Assembly: GCA_905235605.1 (NCBI GenBank) | Contig: CAJOMF010000019.1 | Span: 1 to 32,530, forward strand | DNA from: an uncultured bacterium | GTDB taxonomy: Bacteria; UBP6; UBA1177 | DNA: 32,530 bases | Direction of reading: 5' to 3' | Shown: in pieces, positions 1 to 9,057 of the stretch | Layout: every line of letters begins with the position of its first letter | How positions within the stretch are numbered: position 1 is the first letter of the stretch | Translations under genes and position numbers: made by a program | Notes under the pieces: generated by a model | Database searches by the model: none | Told to the model about the DNA's origin: nothing | Seen by the model: only the letters and a program-made list of their open reading frames with translations

Positions 1-25
1 AATTCGGAAAAACGGGAGAAACGGC

Positions 26-187
26 ATGACAGCTCATGCTGCGATAAAAAACACCTTTTTTGAGGATTTTTTTGTCCAGAAATGCTTGACCATTATACTG
101 TTTTTATGTCAACGAAAACCTGAACAGCGAAACTTCCAGAACAATCGCAAAAATATACAAAAATCCTGTGATTTAAATTTGACTTAA
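26..187 (+). CDS. possible small ORF, 53 aa, unknown
   Basis: An ATG follows a GGGAG ribosome-binding-like sequence (14-18) with a 7-base gap and opens a 53-codon frame ending in TAA at 185-187. The product (MTAHAAIKNTFF...) has a short hydrophobic stretch and a basic, Asn/Gln-rich tail, and matches no family I recognise. A hexamer pair TTGTCC (73-78) and TATACT (95-100), 16 bases apart, lies inside the frame. The region is AT-rich, so a frame of this length is easily accidental. It is listed because of the ribosome-binding sequence. Nothing else in bases 1-221 looks like a gene. Confidence 0.2.
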   Translation: MTAHAAIKNTFFEDFFVQKCLTIILFLCQRKPEQRNFQNNRKNIQKSCDLNLT

Positions 188-221
188 AAGAAATTCAGCT
201 GGAATCGGGATGAAGAACTGA

Positions 222-413
222 CTAAACAGCTTTCTGAACCTTACCTGAACGAAGGCAGCGCGAGCATACGGTGACCGTTTTTACCGTGCCGTTCTCAACG
301 ATTTTGACTCTCTGAATATTCGGATTCTGGATCTTCTGGGTTCTGTTGTTCGAGTGGCTTACATTGTGACCGAACATCGGTTTTTTGCCGCATATTTCAC
401 ATTTGCGTGACAT
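222..413 (-). CDS. rpmB: 50S ribosomal protein L28
   Basis: This 63-residue protein of the large ribosomal subunit begins [12 protein letters not shown], the typical L28 N-terminus, and carries the two CxxC pairs (CEIC near the start, CSRC near the end) of the zinc-binding form of L28. The frame is open further upstream from base 467, but that extension ([11 protein letters not shown]...) lies in the promoter and 5' leader. The ATG at 413 is chosen because GGAGAA sits just upstream of it and it matches the family start. The gene stands alone downstream of mrcA with its own strong promoter (457-484), so it can be expressed independently of the translation-factor operon. Length is normal. Confidence 0.95.
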   Translation of the reverse strand: MSRKCEICGKKPMFGHNVSHSNNRTQKIQNPNIQRVKIVENGTVKTVTVCSRCLRSGKVQKAV

Positions 414-456
414 GATTTTCTCCATAAAATTAAAACAACAACAAAAAAACGCAGGC

Positions 457-484
457 ATTATAGACATTTTTAATGAAAAAGCAA
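457..484 (-). promoter_or_regulatory. sigma-70 promoter of rpmB
   Basis: Read on the minus strand, TTGCTT (484-479) is followed after 16 bases by a perfect TATAAT (462-457). Seven bases further on there is a run of seven T (449-443), about where transcription should start. The same layout precedes several other genes in this window. The 5' leader to the rpmB ATG is about 35-40 bases. Confidence 0.8.
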
Positions 485-539
485 TTTTTTTGAGCAGAAA
501 AACTAAAAATATCGGATTTTATCGGTAAAACAAAGGTGT

Positions 540-3131
540 TTAGAAAAAATCTTCGGCACCCTGAGTCGGATCGAGGACATCTTTTTCTTCGACGGTTTTG
601 TTCGGTTCGCTTCCTGCATGGAAGTACATTCTGACCCCGTCTTTATCGGAAACGAGACCTGTTTTCGGGTCGATGTTTCTGCCGACAACGCCTGCAGGAA
701 GTTCGTAATCGGATGTCGGCGGGAAGTTTTTGAGATACCTTTCCATGAAGTCGCGCCAGATCGGAAGCGCAGTTTTCGAGCCTGTTTCGACTCTGCCGAG
801 CGGACGGCCGTGCTGGTCGTTGCCTACCCAGACACCGGCAACGAAATTGGGCGAATAGCCTATAAACCATGCGTCGAAATAGTCGTTCGTCGTTCCGGTT
901 TTGCCGGCAATGTGACGGCTGCATGTTCCCTCTCCGCCTTCCTCATCCTCGCTCAAGTTGCTCTTTTTACATTTGTAATGGTTGAAGCCTCTGACGCTCG
1001 CCGCAGTTCCGCGGTTGACGACATCTTCGAGAATTTTGTTCGTTATGTAAACCGTCTGAGGCGTAAGAACTTGATTTTCTTCCCTTTTTGCAAAGTAAAG
1101 CAGTCTTTCCAGCTTCGACGGAGCTGATATGTAAGGATCATAAAAAACTGTGTTGTCTTCGAGGACATTTCCGTTTTTGTCGTATATTTTTCTGATATAG
1201 GTCGTGTGTGGTGCCTTTCCCATGTTGGGAAAATGCCCGTAAGCATCGGTAAGTTCGTCTATCGTGAGACAGCTCGAACCGAGCATACTGCCGAATTCAG
1301 GCTTGATTTCGCTTTTGATGCCTAAAGCCTTAGCACCGTCGATCGCATCGCGAAGCCCGAGCTTCTGCAGGACTCTGATTGCGGGAGTATTCATCGAGTG
1401 AATGAGCGCTTCCCAGACCGTGACTTCGCCTTTGAAAGTGTTCTCGAAGTTTGCCGGCTTGAAGTTAGTGTCGGTGACCGTTACCGGCGCGTCAAGCACC
1501 ATAGTTGCCGGAGTGAGAAGAGGCGATCTGCCGTTTCGTTTTTCAAGCGCCAGAGTGTAGAAGATCGGTTTTATCGAGCTTCCCGGCTGACGGCATGCCT
1601 GAGTCGTGCGGTCGAATTCGCTGATTTCGAAATCGTAACCGCCCATAAGCGCCTTGACATAACCTGAATACGGGTCTTTTACGATTATCGCAGCCTGAGA
1701 CGACGGGATCTGTTCAAGAACGAAATAGAAGTCTTTTCCCAGTTCTTTCGAATAGTTACGGAAATCGTACTGGTCACGCGTCCCGGCCTTGTCGGTCGCT
1801 CTGACAAGAATGACATCGCCCGGTTTGAAAACTTCTTTGACCGATCTGACAACTGCGTAAGAACCGACAGGGCTCCACGGACGCGCCCAGCCTAAATCTT
1901 CGAGATAGATATTTCTCTTGACTTCGCCTACCTGCACCAGAGCGCTTTTTTCGGCTGTTTCGAGAACGACACCCTGATAGTAGAGACCGCTGCGGATCGA
2001 ATCTTCGGTGATTTTTCCGAATACTTTTTCATGCCGCTTGAGGTAGTTTTCGAGATCTTTTTTGAGGTTTATCGAATAGAGCGGGTTCGTAACTTCGCCG
2101 CCGAATTTATCCCCTTTTTTGTAGCTGTCCTCTTCCCCACGCGCATATCCCTGACGTTTCGAAAGTTCTCTTATGCCGTAAAAAACCGCTTCGTGAGCGA
2201 ACTGCGTGGCGCGCATATCTACAGTCGTCTGAACGGTAAGACCTTCTTTGTAAAGTTTGTCGAAACCGTATTTGTCGATCAGGTATCTGCGTACTTTTTC
2301 ACTGAAATACGGCGCTTTGTCGAGGAAAAGTTCCTTCTGGGCATTCGTTTTTATCGGTTTGGACAGAGCTTCATCGTATTCAGATTTTGTGATGTATTTG
2401 TCCTCAAACATTCTTTTGAGAACGTAGTTCCTGCGGCGCAGAGCCTTGTCCGGATTGAGGATCGGGGAGGCCGCCGACGGGAATTTGGGAAGTCCTGCAA
2501 GGATCGCCATTTCGTCGATTTCAAGTTCCCAGACATGCTTGCTGAAGTATTTGCGCGAAGCCGCTTCAACGCCGTATGCACCGCTTCCGAGGTAGACTTC
2601 GTTGAGGTAAAGATAAAGGATTTCCTCTTTCGAAAGATGTTTTTCAAGTTCCATCGCCATGATCATGTCCTTTATCTTACGGCTGTAAGTCCTCTCCGTG
2701 CCGACAAACGACTTGGAAAGCTGCTGCGTTATCGTACTTCCGCCCTGCTTGATTCCGGTTGTCATGTACTTGAACGCCGCACGGACTATGCCGAGCGGAT
2801 CTATGCCGTGGTGGGTATAGAACGAAGAATCTTCGCCGGCAACGAAAGCGAGACGAAGTTTTTCCGGAATTTTGTCGTAGGGAATGATGATCCTTCGGTT
2901 TTCGTGGTAAAACTCGGCGATAAGCTCTCCGTCATAGGAATATACTTTCGTACCGGCATCGGGCTTGTAGTCGCTGACCATATTTATTGCCGGAATTTCC
3001 GATTTGAATTTGGAATAAACGGAAACAGCGGCGACAATACCTACAACAAAGAAAGCAGCCGCAGCAATCAGCGCGATCTTAAATATTTTCGGGAACTTTG
3101 CAGATTTGAAACTGCTCTTTTTTCGAGCCAT
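540..3131 (-). CDS. mrcA: penicillin-binding protein 1A (class A, bifunctional)
   Basis: Class A penicillin-binding protein, 863 aa, that polymerises glycan strands and cross-links peptides of peptidoglycan at the outer face of the inner membrane. A basic N-terminus and one membrane segment (about 16-38) are followed by the glycosyltransferase domain, with catalytic Glu100 in EDSSFYTHHG and the GGSTITQQL motif (about 130-138). An inserted OB-like region (about 350-450) follows, as in PBP1A proteins. The transpeptidase domain has Ser518-x-x-Lys521, Ser579-Met-Asn581 and Lys744-Thr-Gly746. All catalytic motifs are intact. The ATG at 3131 has GGAGG just upstream and starts 15 bases after the rbfA stop, so it reads as the last gene of the rimP-nusA-infB operon. 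That is unusual, since truB or rpsO is commoner there. No U-tract terminator is visible after the stop. Confidence 0.95.
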   Translation of the reverse strand: MARKKSSFKSAKFPKIFKIALIAAAAFFVVGIVAAVSVYSKFKSEIPAINMVSDYKPDAGTKVYSYDGELIAEFYHENRRIIIPYDKIPEKLRLAFVAGEDSSFYTHHGIDPLGIVRAAFKYMTTGIKQGGSTITQQLSKSFVGTERTYSRKIKDMIMAMELEKHLSKEEILYLYLNEVYLGSGAYGVEAASRKYFSKHVWELEIDEMAILAGLPKFPSAASPILNPDKALRRRNYVLKRMFEDKYITKSEYDEALSKPIKTNAQKELFLDKAPYFSEKVRRYLIDKYGFDKLYKEGLTVQTTVDMRATQFAHEAVFYGIRELSKRQGYARGEEDSYKKGDKFGGEVTNPLYSINLKKDLENYLKRHEKVFGKITEDSIRSGLYYQGVVLETAEKSALVQVGEVKRNIYLEDLGWARPWSPVGSYAVVRSVKEVFKPGDVILVRATDKAGTRDQYDFRNYSKELGKDFYFVLEQIPSSQAAIIVKDPYSGYVKALMGGYDFEISEFDRTTQACRQPGSSIKPIFYTLALEKRNGRSPLLTPATMVLDAPVTVTDTNFKPANFENTFKGEVTVWEALIHSMNTPAIRVLQKLGLRDAIDGAKALGIKSEIKPEFGSMLGSSCLTIDELTDAYGHFPNMGKAPHTTYIRKIYDKNGNVLEDNTVFYDPYISAPSKLERLLYFAKREENQVLTPQTVYITNKILEDVVNRGTAASVRGFNHYKCKKSNLSEDEEGGEGTCSRHIAGKTGTTNDYFDAWFIGYSPNFVAGVWVGNDQHGRPLGRVETGSKTALPIWRDFMERYLKNFPPTSDYELPAGVVGRNIDPKTGLVSDKDGVRMYFHAGSEPNKTVEEKDVLDPTQGAEDFF

Positions 3132-3146
3132 TTATCCTCCAGACAG

Positions 3147-3494
3147 CTAATCCTTTTTTATCGCTTCAAAAATCTTTTCCAGCCTTATCTCGCGGTCGAT
3201 CGAGTCGTCGTAAACAAACTTTATTTCTGGAACGAATTTGAGTCTGCTTAAGTGCGATGCGAGCTTGAAGCGGATGTTTTTAAGGTTTGAATCAAGATAT
3301 TCCTGTATTTTTCCGACATTTTCGGGTTTAAAAGTCGAATAGTAGATTTTTGCCGACCTCAGATCCTGAAGCACTGAAACGTGAGTTATCGTGATCATGT
3401 CCGCCGGAGTACCGCCGAAATCGCTGTAAACCATAGTGCTTATGAACCTTTTTATCGATTCTGCGACCCTGTCCTGCCTTATTGCGCCAGCCAT
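3147..3494 (-). CDS. rbfA: 30S ribosome-binding factor A
   Basis: RbfA (115 aa) binds the 30S subunit late in assembly and assists maturation of the 16S rRNA 5' region. The sequence has the family layout: RxxRVAESIKRFIS at the N-terminus, ITHVSVLQDLRSAKIYYS in the middle, and the basic SHLSRLKFVPEIKFVYDDS element near the C-terminus (the KH-like fold). The start codon shares one base with the infB stop (TGATG at 3496-3492), which implies translational coupling. Length is typical. The order infB-rbfA is one of the most conserved in bacteria. Confidence 0.96.
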   Translation of the reverse strand: MAGAIRQDRVAESIKRFISTMVYSDFGGTPADMITITHVSVLQDLRSAKIYYSTFKPENVGKIQEYLDSNLKNIRFKLASHLSRLKFVPEIKFVYDDSIDREIRLEKIFEAIKKD

Positions 3495-6100
3495 CAGATG
3501 ACCTCGTCTCTGAATTCTTTGTCAATGTAGCACTCGATTACGTCGCCGATCTTGATGTCGTTGTAGCTGTCGATAGTAGCACCGCATTCGTAACCGCTCT
3601 TGACCTCTTTGACATCGTCTTTGAAGCGTTTGAGCGTACCGAGTTTGCCGTTGTAGATAACGACGTTGTCGCGGACGAGCTTGATTTTGGAGTTCTTGAC
3701 GACTCTTCCTTCAACGACCATACAGCCTGCGATAGTGCCGACTTTACCGACTTTGAAGATCTCCCTGACTTCGAGTTTTCCGATGTATTCCTCTTTGATG
3801 ATTGGTGCCAGCATACCCGACATTGCCGCTTTGATGGCGTCGATAAGCTCGTAAATAATCGAGAAAATTTCGATATTTACCCCTTCAGACGCGGCAAGCT
3901 GTTTGGCTTTGTTGTCAACGCGGACGTTGAAGCCGATGATCATTCCCTTCGAAGCGCTTGCGAGCAGAACGTCGTTTTCGTTGATGCCGCCGACACCCGA
4001 GTGGATGACTTTTATCTTCATTTTCTTGTGCTCGATCTTGTTGAGAGATGCGATGATAGCTTCTACCGAACCGTCAACATCGCCTTTGACGATTACGTTG
4101 AGATCCTTAACCTCTTCCTGCTCTGCAGCAAAGAACTCTTCGATCGAAGGAGTCGCCTTCTCGACGTTTTTCTTTTCGCGCTGCTTGTTGATCCTGAGTT
4201 CGACCAAGCCTTTTGCCCTTCTTTCGTCCTTGAAGACGTAGAGCTTTTCGCCTGCCGGCGGAACTGTGTCGAGACCGGTGATCTCTACTGCCATTGAAGG
4301 CGAGGCCTCTTTGACGCGCTTTCCTGTCCAGTCCATCATGCTTCTGACGAAACCGATAGATGCGCCTGTAACGACCATGTCGCCGATCTTCAGAGTTCCG
4401 TCTTTGACAAGAACTGTCGCAACGGGACCTTTGCCGAGATCCATTCTCGATTCGATGACGATACCTTCAGCAGGTTTGGTAGGATCAGCCTTGAGATCCA
4501 TCATTTCGACCTGAAGAAGGACAGCTTCGAGAAGACCTTCGATGTTTATCCTCTGTTTAGCCGAAATTTCAACGAAAAGGTTTTCGCCGCCGAGCTCTTC
4601 CGCAACGATCTCGTATTTCAAAAGTTCGTTTTTGACTTTCGCCGGATTTGCCGTCGGCTTGTCTATTTTGTTGATCGCAACGATTATCGGAACATTCGCC
4701 GCCTTGGCGTGGTTGATAGCTTCGACCGTCTGCGGCATAACACCGTCATCGGCTGCAACGATGAGGATAACGACGTCTGTCGCCTGCGCTCCGCGGCTTC
4801 TCATCGCCGTGAAAGCCTCGTGACCGGGAGTATCGAGGAAAGTGATCTTTCCGCCGTTGATTTCTACCGAATATGCACCGATATGCTGCGTGATACCGCC
4901 TGCTTCGCGGTCAACGACATTCGTGTGTCTGATCGCATCGAGAAGTTTCGTTTTGCCGTGGTCGACGTGACCCATGACGGTAACTACCGGCGGGCGCGGG
5001 ACCATGTTTTCAGGCTTGCTCTCGGTAACTTCGATGAACGATTCTTCGCTGAGAGCGACGTTTTCAGCCGTGAATCCGAACTCCTCTGCAAGAAACTGTG
5101 CTGTGTCGTACGGGATCTTGTCGTTGATCCCGAACATTTCGCCTATGCTCATGAGCTTTGAAAGGAGCTGGGCCGCCTTGACACCCATTCTGCGTGCAAG
5201 TTCTGCGACCTGAATCGAATCCTCGATCTTGATTATCTTTTTTATCGCCTTTGTCGGATTAGGCGCGACTACCGGCTGCTGCTTTGCTCTTTTCTTGTCT
5301 TTCTTTTTCTTTCTGAAATCCTGGAAACCGCCGCCGTAGCTGCTTTCACGGTCGTCTCCGAAGAACTGCGAAATGTCAGCGCCTCTGAGCTTGCCTGTAA
5401 CGACCAGTTGAACAGAATCGTCTCCGCTGCCGCGGTTCACGTTTTTCTTCTTGCCGCCGTGGCGCTGCTGCATATTGTTGTTCTGGACGACCGGAGTGTC
5501 GATTTCCGGAATCACGACTTTTCTCTTTTTGTTTTTGTTTCTGAAATCACCTGAATAATCTTCATCTTCCTCTTCAGCCGTCTCTTCATCTTTTCTGCGC
5601 AGAGGTCTTTTTTCCTCTTCTTCCGGGATTTCTTCCTCTTCCTGCTCTGCCGCAGCGATCTTTCTGATTTCGTCTTCGACGCTGACGATTTTTTCTTCAG
5701 GCGTTTCACTCGGCTCTTCTGCCGCAACTTCTACAGGTGCCGCTTCGGCCTGGTTCTCGGAAGGTTCGGGGGCTGCCTCTTCCGAAGAAACTGCCGGAGA
5801 TTCTTCTACCGGTTTCGTTTCCTGAACTTCTTCTACAGGCTTTTCAGGCTGTTTAGCCTCTTCCTGCTGGTCGGACGTCCGATTCTCCGGAGGAATGAAA
5901 CTTTTCTCCCTGTTACCTCTGCGGAGTATCGCTTTCGGCTGCTTTACAGGTTCAGGTTTGAAATGATCTCTCGCCTTCTTTTCATGCTCTTCATCCACTT
6001 TGTTCGCGGCTTTGTATTCTTTGCCGACCGCTTCTTTGAGAAAGTCGATGACGACCTTGCTTTCTACACCAAGTTCTTTTGCCAGTTCACTGATACGCAT
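3494..6100 (-). CDS. infB: translation initiation factor IF-2
   Basis: IF-2 (868 aa) is the GTPase that brings initiator tRNA to the 30S subunit and promotes subunit joining. An N-terminal IF2_N helical domain (about 1-50, MRISELAKELGVES) is followed by a long Glu/Pro/Lys-rich linker (about 60-290). A second IF2_N-like domain (about 296-350) precedes the G domain: G1 GHVDHGKT at about 377-384, G3 DTPGHEAF, G4 NKID. The later beta-barrel and C-terminal fMet-tRNA-binding domains are present. The ATG at 6100 shares one base with the ylxR stop (TAATG), with GGGGA upstream as ribosome-binding site. The acidic linker is low-complexity and likely disordered, as in other IF-2 proteins. Confidence 0.97.
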   Translation of the reverse strand: MRISELAKELGVESKVVIDFLKEAVGKEYKAANKVDEEHEKKARDHFKPEPVKQPKAILRRGNREKSFIPPENRTSDQQEEAKQPEKPVEEVQETKPVEESPAVSSEEAAPEPSENQAEAAPVEVAAEEPSETPEEKIVSVEDEIRKIAAAEQEEEEIPEEEEKRPLRRKDEETAEEEDEDYSGDFRNKNKKRKVVIPEIDTPVVQNNNMQQRHGGKKKNVNRGSGDDSVQLVVTGKLRGADISQFFGDDRESSYGGGFQDFRKKKKDKKRAKQQPVVAPNPTKAIKKIIKIEDSIQVAELARRMGVKAAQLLSKLMSIGEMFGINDKIPYDTAQFLAEEFGFTAENVALSEESFIEVTESKPENMVPRPPVVTVMGHVDHGKTKLLDAIRHTNVVDREAGGITQHIGAYSVEINGGKITFLDTPGHEAFTAMRSRGAQATDVVILIVAADDGVMPQTVEAINHAKAANVPIIVAINKIDKPTANPAKVKNELLKYEIVAEELGGENLFVEISAKQRINIEGLLEAVLLQVEMMDLKADPTKPAEGIVIESRMDLGKGPVATVLVKDGTLKIGDMVVTGASIGFVRSMMDWTGKRVKEASPSMAVEITGLDTVPPAGEKLYVFKDERRAKGLVELRINKQREKKNVEKATPSIEEFFAAEQEEVKDLNVIVKGDVDGSVEAIIASLNKIEHKKMKIKVIHSGVGGINENDVLLASASKGMIIGFNVRVDNKAKQLAASEGVNIEIFSIIYELIDAIKAAMSGMLAPIIKEEYIGKLEVREIFKVGKVGTIAGCMVVEGRVVKNSKIKLVRDNVVIYNGKLGTLKRFKDDVKEVKSGYECGATIDSYNDIKIGDVIECYIDKEFRDEVI

Positions 6101-6675
6101 TAAATATCCCCCGAAGTGAAATTATTCAGTAAATTCATATAAAACATAAGTTTTTCCGACTGTTTTGACGGTTTCAGCGCAATTACCGAAACCTCACGGC
6201 CGTCGAATTTTTTTCCAAAAAAATCTTTTGAAAATATTGTTTTTATCCCTTTTGACCCTGTCTTTTTTTCAAGTTCCCGAACTGTTCTATCCGATGCATC
6301 GGAAGCGAAAAGTATCGCTGCAAAAGCGGTCCCGCAGTCAGCTTCTCCGGCAATCAGGTTCTGACCTTTGAGCAAAACTCCGCTTCTGCGGCATATCGCA
6401 AAATAGTAGTCAAACGACTTTTCAGCCTGGATCCGCACGAAATCAAGGATCTTCTCCTGCGGAACACCGAAAGAGGTACAGTTTTCAAAAGAGGAAAACA
6501 CTTTTTTAACGCCGTAAATCCCGCAGAGACACTTTCTGTCAAAGTGGGTATAAACCGAACGTCCGTCAAGTTTCTGAGTCCAGTCCGGAACGAGAATCCC
6601 GCCCGCTGCAACCCAGCGCAGAAGATTTTCCTTATTATCTCTGCCGCCGCAGAATACACAGGTCCTTTCGGTCAT
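6100..6675 (-). CDS. ylxR: YlxR-family RNA-binding protein with an L7Ae-like C-terminal region
   Basis: This 191-aa protein starts with the YlxR (DUF448) signature: MTERTCVFCGGRDNKENLLRWV, then a short strand pair and DGRSVYTHFDRKCL. The remaining ~115 residues (from about EKILDFV to LNNF) have the length and alternating pattern of an L7Ae/L30e-like domain, as found near YlxR in other bacteria, but that assignment is by layout only. The ATG at 6675 is preferred over the upstream in-frame start at 6717. It has GGAG a few bases upstream, lies one base past the nusA stop, and begins at the family's usual point. Known YlxR proteins bind RNA and have been linked to ribosome or RNase P function. 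Membership of the nusA-infB operon agrees with that. Confidence 0.85.
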   Translation of the reverse strand: MTERTCVFCGGRDNKENLLRWVAAGGILVPDWTQKLDGRSVYTHFDRKCLCGIYGVKKVFSSFENCTSFGVPQEKILDFVRIQAEKSFDYYFAICRRSGVLLKGQNLIAGEADCGTAFAAILFASDASDRTVRELEKKTGSKGIKTIFSKDFFGKKFDGREVSVIALKPSKQSEKLMFYMNLLNNFTSGDI

Positions 6676-6676
6676 A

Positions 6677-8254
6677 CTACTCCTTTTCTTCCTTTTCGCC
6701 GTCGCCGTCTTCTTCAAGTTTCGAGAAATCGAAGAAGGAATCAGGTGTTACTCTGCCGATTTTGTCGCGTTTTTTGCCGTTGAGCTCATCGATATGGATC
6801 TGGAGGCTGTAACGGATCTGTCTCGCCCTTCTTATGCTGAGTTCCGCATTTTTCGCAAAAGATTCGGTATCGGGCTCGCTCTGAATGTCTGCAAGCGTGA
6901 AATAGCCCCTTTCAGCAAGGAACTGACCGAGCTCTTCGTTGATGCACTTGAGAGTCGTCGTCGGAACATCGAGTTTCTTTTCGAGTTCGTCATCGATGTT
7001 GATGACACCCATTCCTTTTTCAAGCATCATATTAGCCTGTTCGATGATCGACTCGGCTTTTTCAGCAGTAATATCGGGAAGCTCGGCCAAAACTTCGGGA
7101 GCGACCGTCGTGAGATCTTCCAAAGTCGTATATCCGAGTTTGATGAGCGAATCTGCGATGCTCTCGTCGATGCCGTCGATGAAGAGGAGTCTTCTCTTTG
7201 CCTCTTCAAGCATCATCTGCATCTGGCTCTCGCTCTGGATATCGATGCTCCAGCCGGTGAGCTGGCTTGCAAGTCTTACATTCTCGCCGCCGCGCCCTAT
7301 TGCGACCGAAAGCTGATCGTCAGGAACGATGACATCCATGCTGTGCTCCTCTTCGTCGATGATGATCTGGGAGACTTCGACAGGAGAAAGAGTGTTGCAG
7401 ATATATTTTACGGAATCCTCGTCCCACGGAATGATGTCTATTTTTTCGCCGCTGAGTTCGTGAACGACGTTCTGGATCCTAGAGCCTTTCATACCGACGC
7501 ATGCGCCGACAGGATCAACGTCGTGATCAATCGATCTGACGCTGATTTTGGAACGGTGTCCCGGATCACGCGCAACGCCTTCGATTTTAACAATTTTCTC
7601 AGCAATTTCAGGAACTTCAAGTTCAAAAAGTTTGATAAGGAACATCGTGTTGATACGGCTGAGAAGAATGTTGCAGCTCTGTCCTGACGCCGGTTTTTTG
7701 ACTTCGAGGATGAAAGCCTTGATCCTGTCGCCGGTTTTGAATCTGTCGGACGGGATCTGCTGCGTGTACGGAAGGTAAGCCTCTGTTTTGCCGATATCGA
7801 CGATGATGCCGGTTTTTTCGAAACGTCTGACCGTTCCGGTGATGATTTCGGACTGTCTGTTCTTGAACTCGTCGTAGATTATATCGCCTTCAAGAGTCTT
7901 TATCTTCTGAAGGATTACCTGCTTTGCGACCTGAGCCGCGATCCTGCCGAGTTCGTCAGCCTCCATCTTGATACCGAGCGTATCGCCCAGCTGAGCTTCC
8001 GGGTCGATCTTTTTCGCTTCGTCCAAAGAAATATCAAGCAGCGGATCTTCGACTCTGTCGGTGACAAGTCTGAAGTAGTAAGCCTCCAGATTGCCCGTCG
8101 CATCGTCGTACATGATGTCGATATCGGCTTCCGATCCGAGTTTTTTCTGAACGGCGCGGTAAAGAGCCTCTTTCACGATGTCGATGATAAGTTCCCTTTT
8201 GATACCTTTCATTTTGACCAGCTGGTCGATCAATTCCTTCAAATTAAAGTCCAT
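6677..8254 (-). CDS. nusA: transcription termination/antitermination factor NusA
   Basis: NusA (525 aa) binds RNA polymerase and nascent RNA and modulates pausing, termination and antitermination. Visible in order are the N-terminal RNAP-binding domain (MDFNLKELIDQLVKMKGI), an S1 domain (about 130-200, GTVRRFEKTGIIVDIGKTEAYLP), two KH domains (GVARDPGHRSKISV, then VGMKGSRIQNVVHEL, and later VAIGRGGENVRLASQLTGW), and two C-terminal helix-hairpin repeats (ADSLIKLGYTTLEDL and LAERGYFTLADI) of the acidic-repeat type. The ATG at 8254 shares one base with the rimP stop (TAATG) with GGAG upstream. A TTG at 8272 would add six residues but has no support. The C-terminus is highly acidic. Confidence 0.96.
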   Translation of the reverse strand: MDFNLKELIDQLVKMKGIKRELIIDIVKEALYRAVQKKLGSEADIDIMYDDATGNLEAYYFRLVTDRVEDPLLDISLDEAKKIDPEAQLGDTLGIKMEADELGRIAAQVAKQVILQKIKTLEGDIIYDEFKNRQSEIITGTVRRFEKTGIIVDIGKTEAYLPYTQQIPSDRFKTGDRIKAFILEVKKPASGQSCNILLSRINTMFLIKLFELEVPEIAEKIVKIEGVARDPGHRSKISVRSIDHDVDPVGACVGMKGSRIQNVVHELSGEKIDIIPWDEDSVKYICNTLSPVEVSQIIIDEEEHSMDVIVPDDQLSVAIGRGGENVRLASQLTGWSIDIQSESQMQMMLEEAKRRLLFIDGIDESIADSLIKLGYTTLEDLTTVAPEVLAELPDITAEKAESIIEQANMMLEKGMGVINIDDELEKKLDVPTTTLKCINEELGQFLAERGYFTLADIQSEPDTESFAKNAELSIRRARQIRYSLQIHIDELNGKKRDKIGRVTPDSFFDFSKLEEDGDGEKEEKE

Positions 8255-8733
8255 TACTTTTCTCCATTCCAAACTTCATTTATTTTTCTGACAAATCCTT
8301 TTGCTATCTTAAGTTCCGTTCCGTCTTCGGCGCGGACGACAAATTCCTCTTTGTCGTCATCGACCGAAACAAGTTCGCCCGTAAAGCGTTTTCTCCCTTC
8401 AACAAGTTCCGCAAGTTTGATTTTAAGCGTCTTTCCTATTTCATCGTGAAGATCGTCCCACCTTCTGACAGGTCTGTCGAGACCCGGCGAACTTACTTCG
8501 AGATAGTAGCGGAAAGGAAAAGGATCTTCCGCATCGAGAAAATCGCTCACTATCGGACTGAATCTGCCGCACTCGTCAAGCGAAATGCGCGTTTCAGGCG
8601 AAAGTGTGTCGAGATAAACCCTGAAAACGCCGTTCTGCCCCGTCGGCAGATCGAGTTCGACAATCTTGAACCCCATCCTGTTAGCCAACGGCTCCAATTT
8701 TAAAAAAATATCCTTAGCTCTGCCACTCCACAT
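8254..8733 (-). CDS. rimP: ribosome maturation factor RimP
   Basis: RimP (159 aa) assists 30S subunit maturation. The N-terminal alpha/beta domain contains the family signature YYLEVSSPGLDRPVRRWDD (about 80-98). The C-terminal SH3-like barrel (GKTLKIKLAELVEGRKRFTGELVSVDDD) completes the two-domain layout. The ATG at 8733 has GAGG a few bases upstream. It is the first gene of the minus-strand operon rimP-nusA-ylxR-infB-rbfA-mrcA. No strong promoter stands out upstream. The best candidate is TTGCAA with TAAAAT about 15 bases later near 8845-8871, which I regard as weak. Confidence 0.94.
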   Translation of the reverse strand: MWSGRAKDIFLKLEPLANRMGFKIVELDLPTGQNGVFRVYLDTLSPETRISLDECGRFSPIVSDFLDAEDPFPFRYYLEVSSPGLDRPVRRWDDLHDEIGKTLKIKLAELVEGRKRFTGELVSVDDDKEEFVVRAEDGTELKIAKGFVRKINEVWNGEK

Positions 8734-9057
8734 TCAACAACCTCACTCTTTGGATTAAAAACTGCGAAACCATGCAGAGAAATGAGATAAAAAGAACCTC
8801 ACGGCGAGCTATTTACCATTAAAAATGGAAAAATCAAAAAAATTTTATGGTTCAGTCACATTTTGCAATGTAGATGCTCTGAAAATTTTCAATGAAATGA
8901 CCGTAGACAACCAGAAAAATCAGGAAATATTTCAGATTGTCGAACAGGCTGTTTCGCTTTTCTTTTCCGTTATCCAAGACTATTTCTCAGAGAAGACCTA
9001 ATATTCAATTTTCTGGAAAAATCGATATCCTTAACAGTTTTTGTGTTGCCTTAAACT
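8734..9057. other. intergenic stretch between rimP and the accessory operon
   Basis: This 324-base region separates the start of rimP from the end of the LamG accessory operon, both on the minus strand. It must hold the rimP operon promoter, for which I see only a weak candidate. It also contains the 58-codon plus-strand frame described separately. I see no tRNA, clear terminator or repeat. The absence of a hairpin plus T-run after the accessory operon is notable. Confidence 0.5.
8825..9001 (+). CDS. possible small protein, 58 aa, unknown
   Basis: An ATG opens a 58-codon frame (MEKSKKFYGSVTFCNVDALKIF... ending SVIQDYFSEKT) on the strand opposite its neighbours. The predicted product is soluble and amphipathic-helical. 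Its composition (Glu/Lys/Asp balanced by Phe/Val/Ile) looks more protein-like than random AT-rich DNA, and the third codon positions are varied. No Shine-Dalgarno sequence is close to the ATG; the nearest purine-rich stretch (GGCGAG) is about 16 bases away. I know no family for it. It could equally be a chance frame in the leader region of rimP. Confidence 0.35.
   Translation: MEKSKKFYGSVTFCNVDALKIFNEMTVDNQKNQEIFQIVEQAVSLFFSVIQDYFSEKT

Noticed and set aside
85-111. TTGACC...GTCAA with TATACT/TATAAT on both strands as a bidirectional promoter
   Set aside because: The TTGACC/TTGACA hexamers lie too close to the -10-like hexamers (3 and 9 bases) to work together, and no convincing gene begins on either side.
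503-600. Terminator after mrcA
   Set aside because: The region has a direct repeat (TATCGG twice) but no inverted repeat followed by T on the gene strand, so no terminator is called.
2031-3251. Long plus-strand open frame (406 codons) opposite mrcA and rbfA
   Set aside because: It is antisense to well-identified genes, starts and stops arbitrarily relative to them, and its product has no signal, motif or sensible composition. Other long antisense frames over infB, nusA, rpoD and dnaG (for example 6794-7687 and 14604-15620) are rejected for the same reason.
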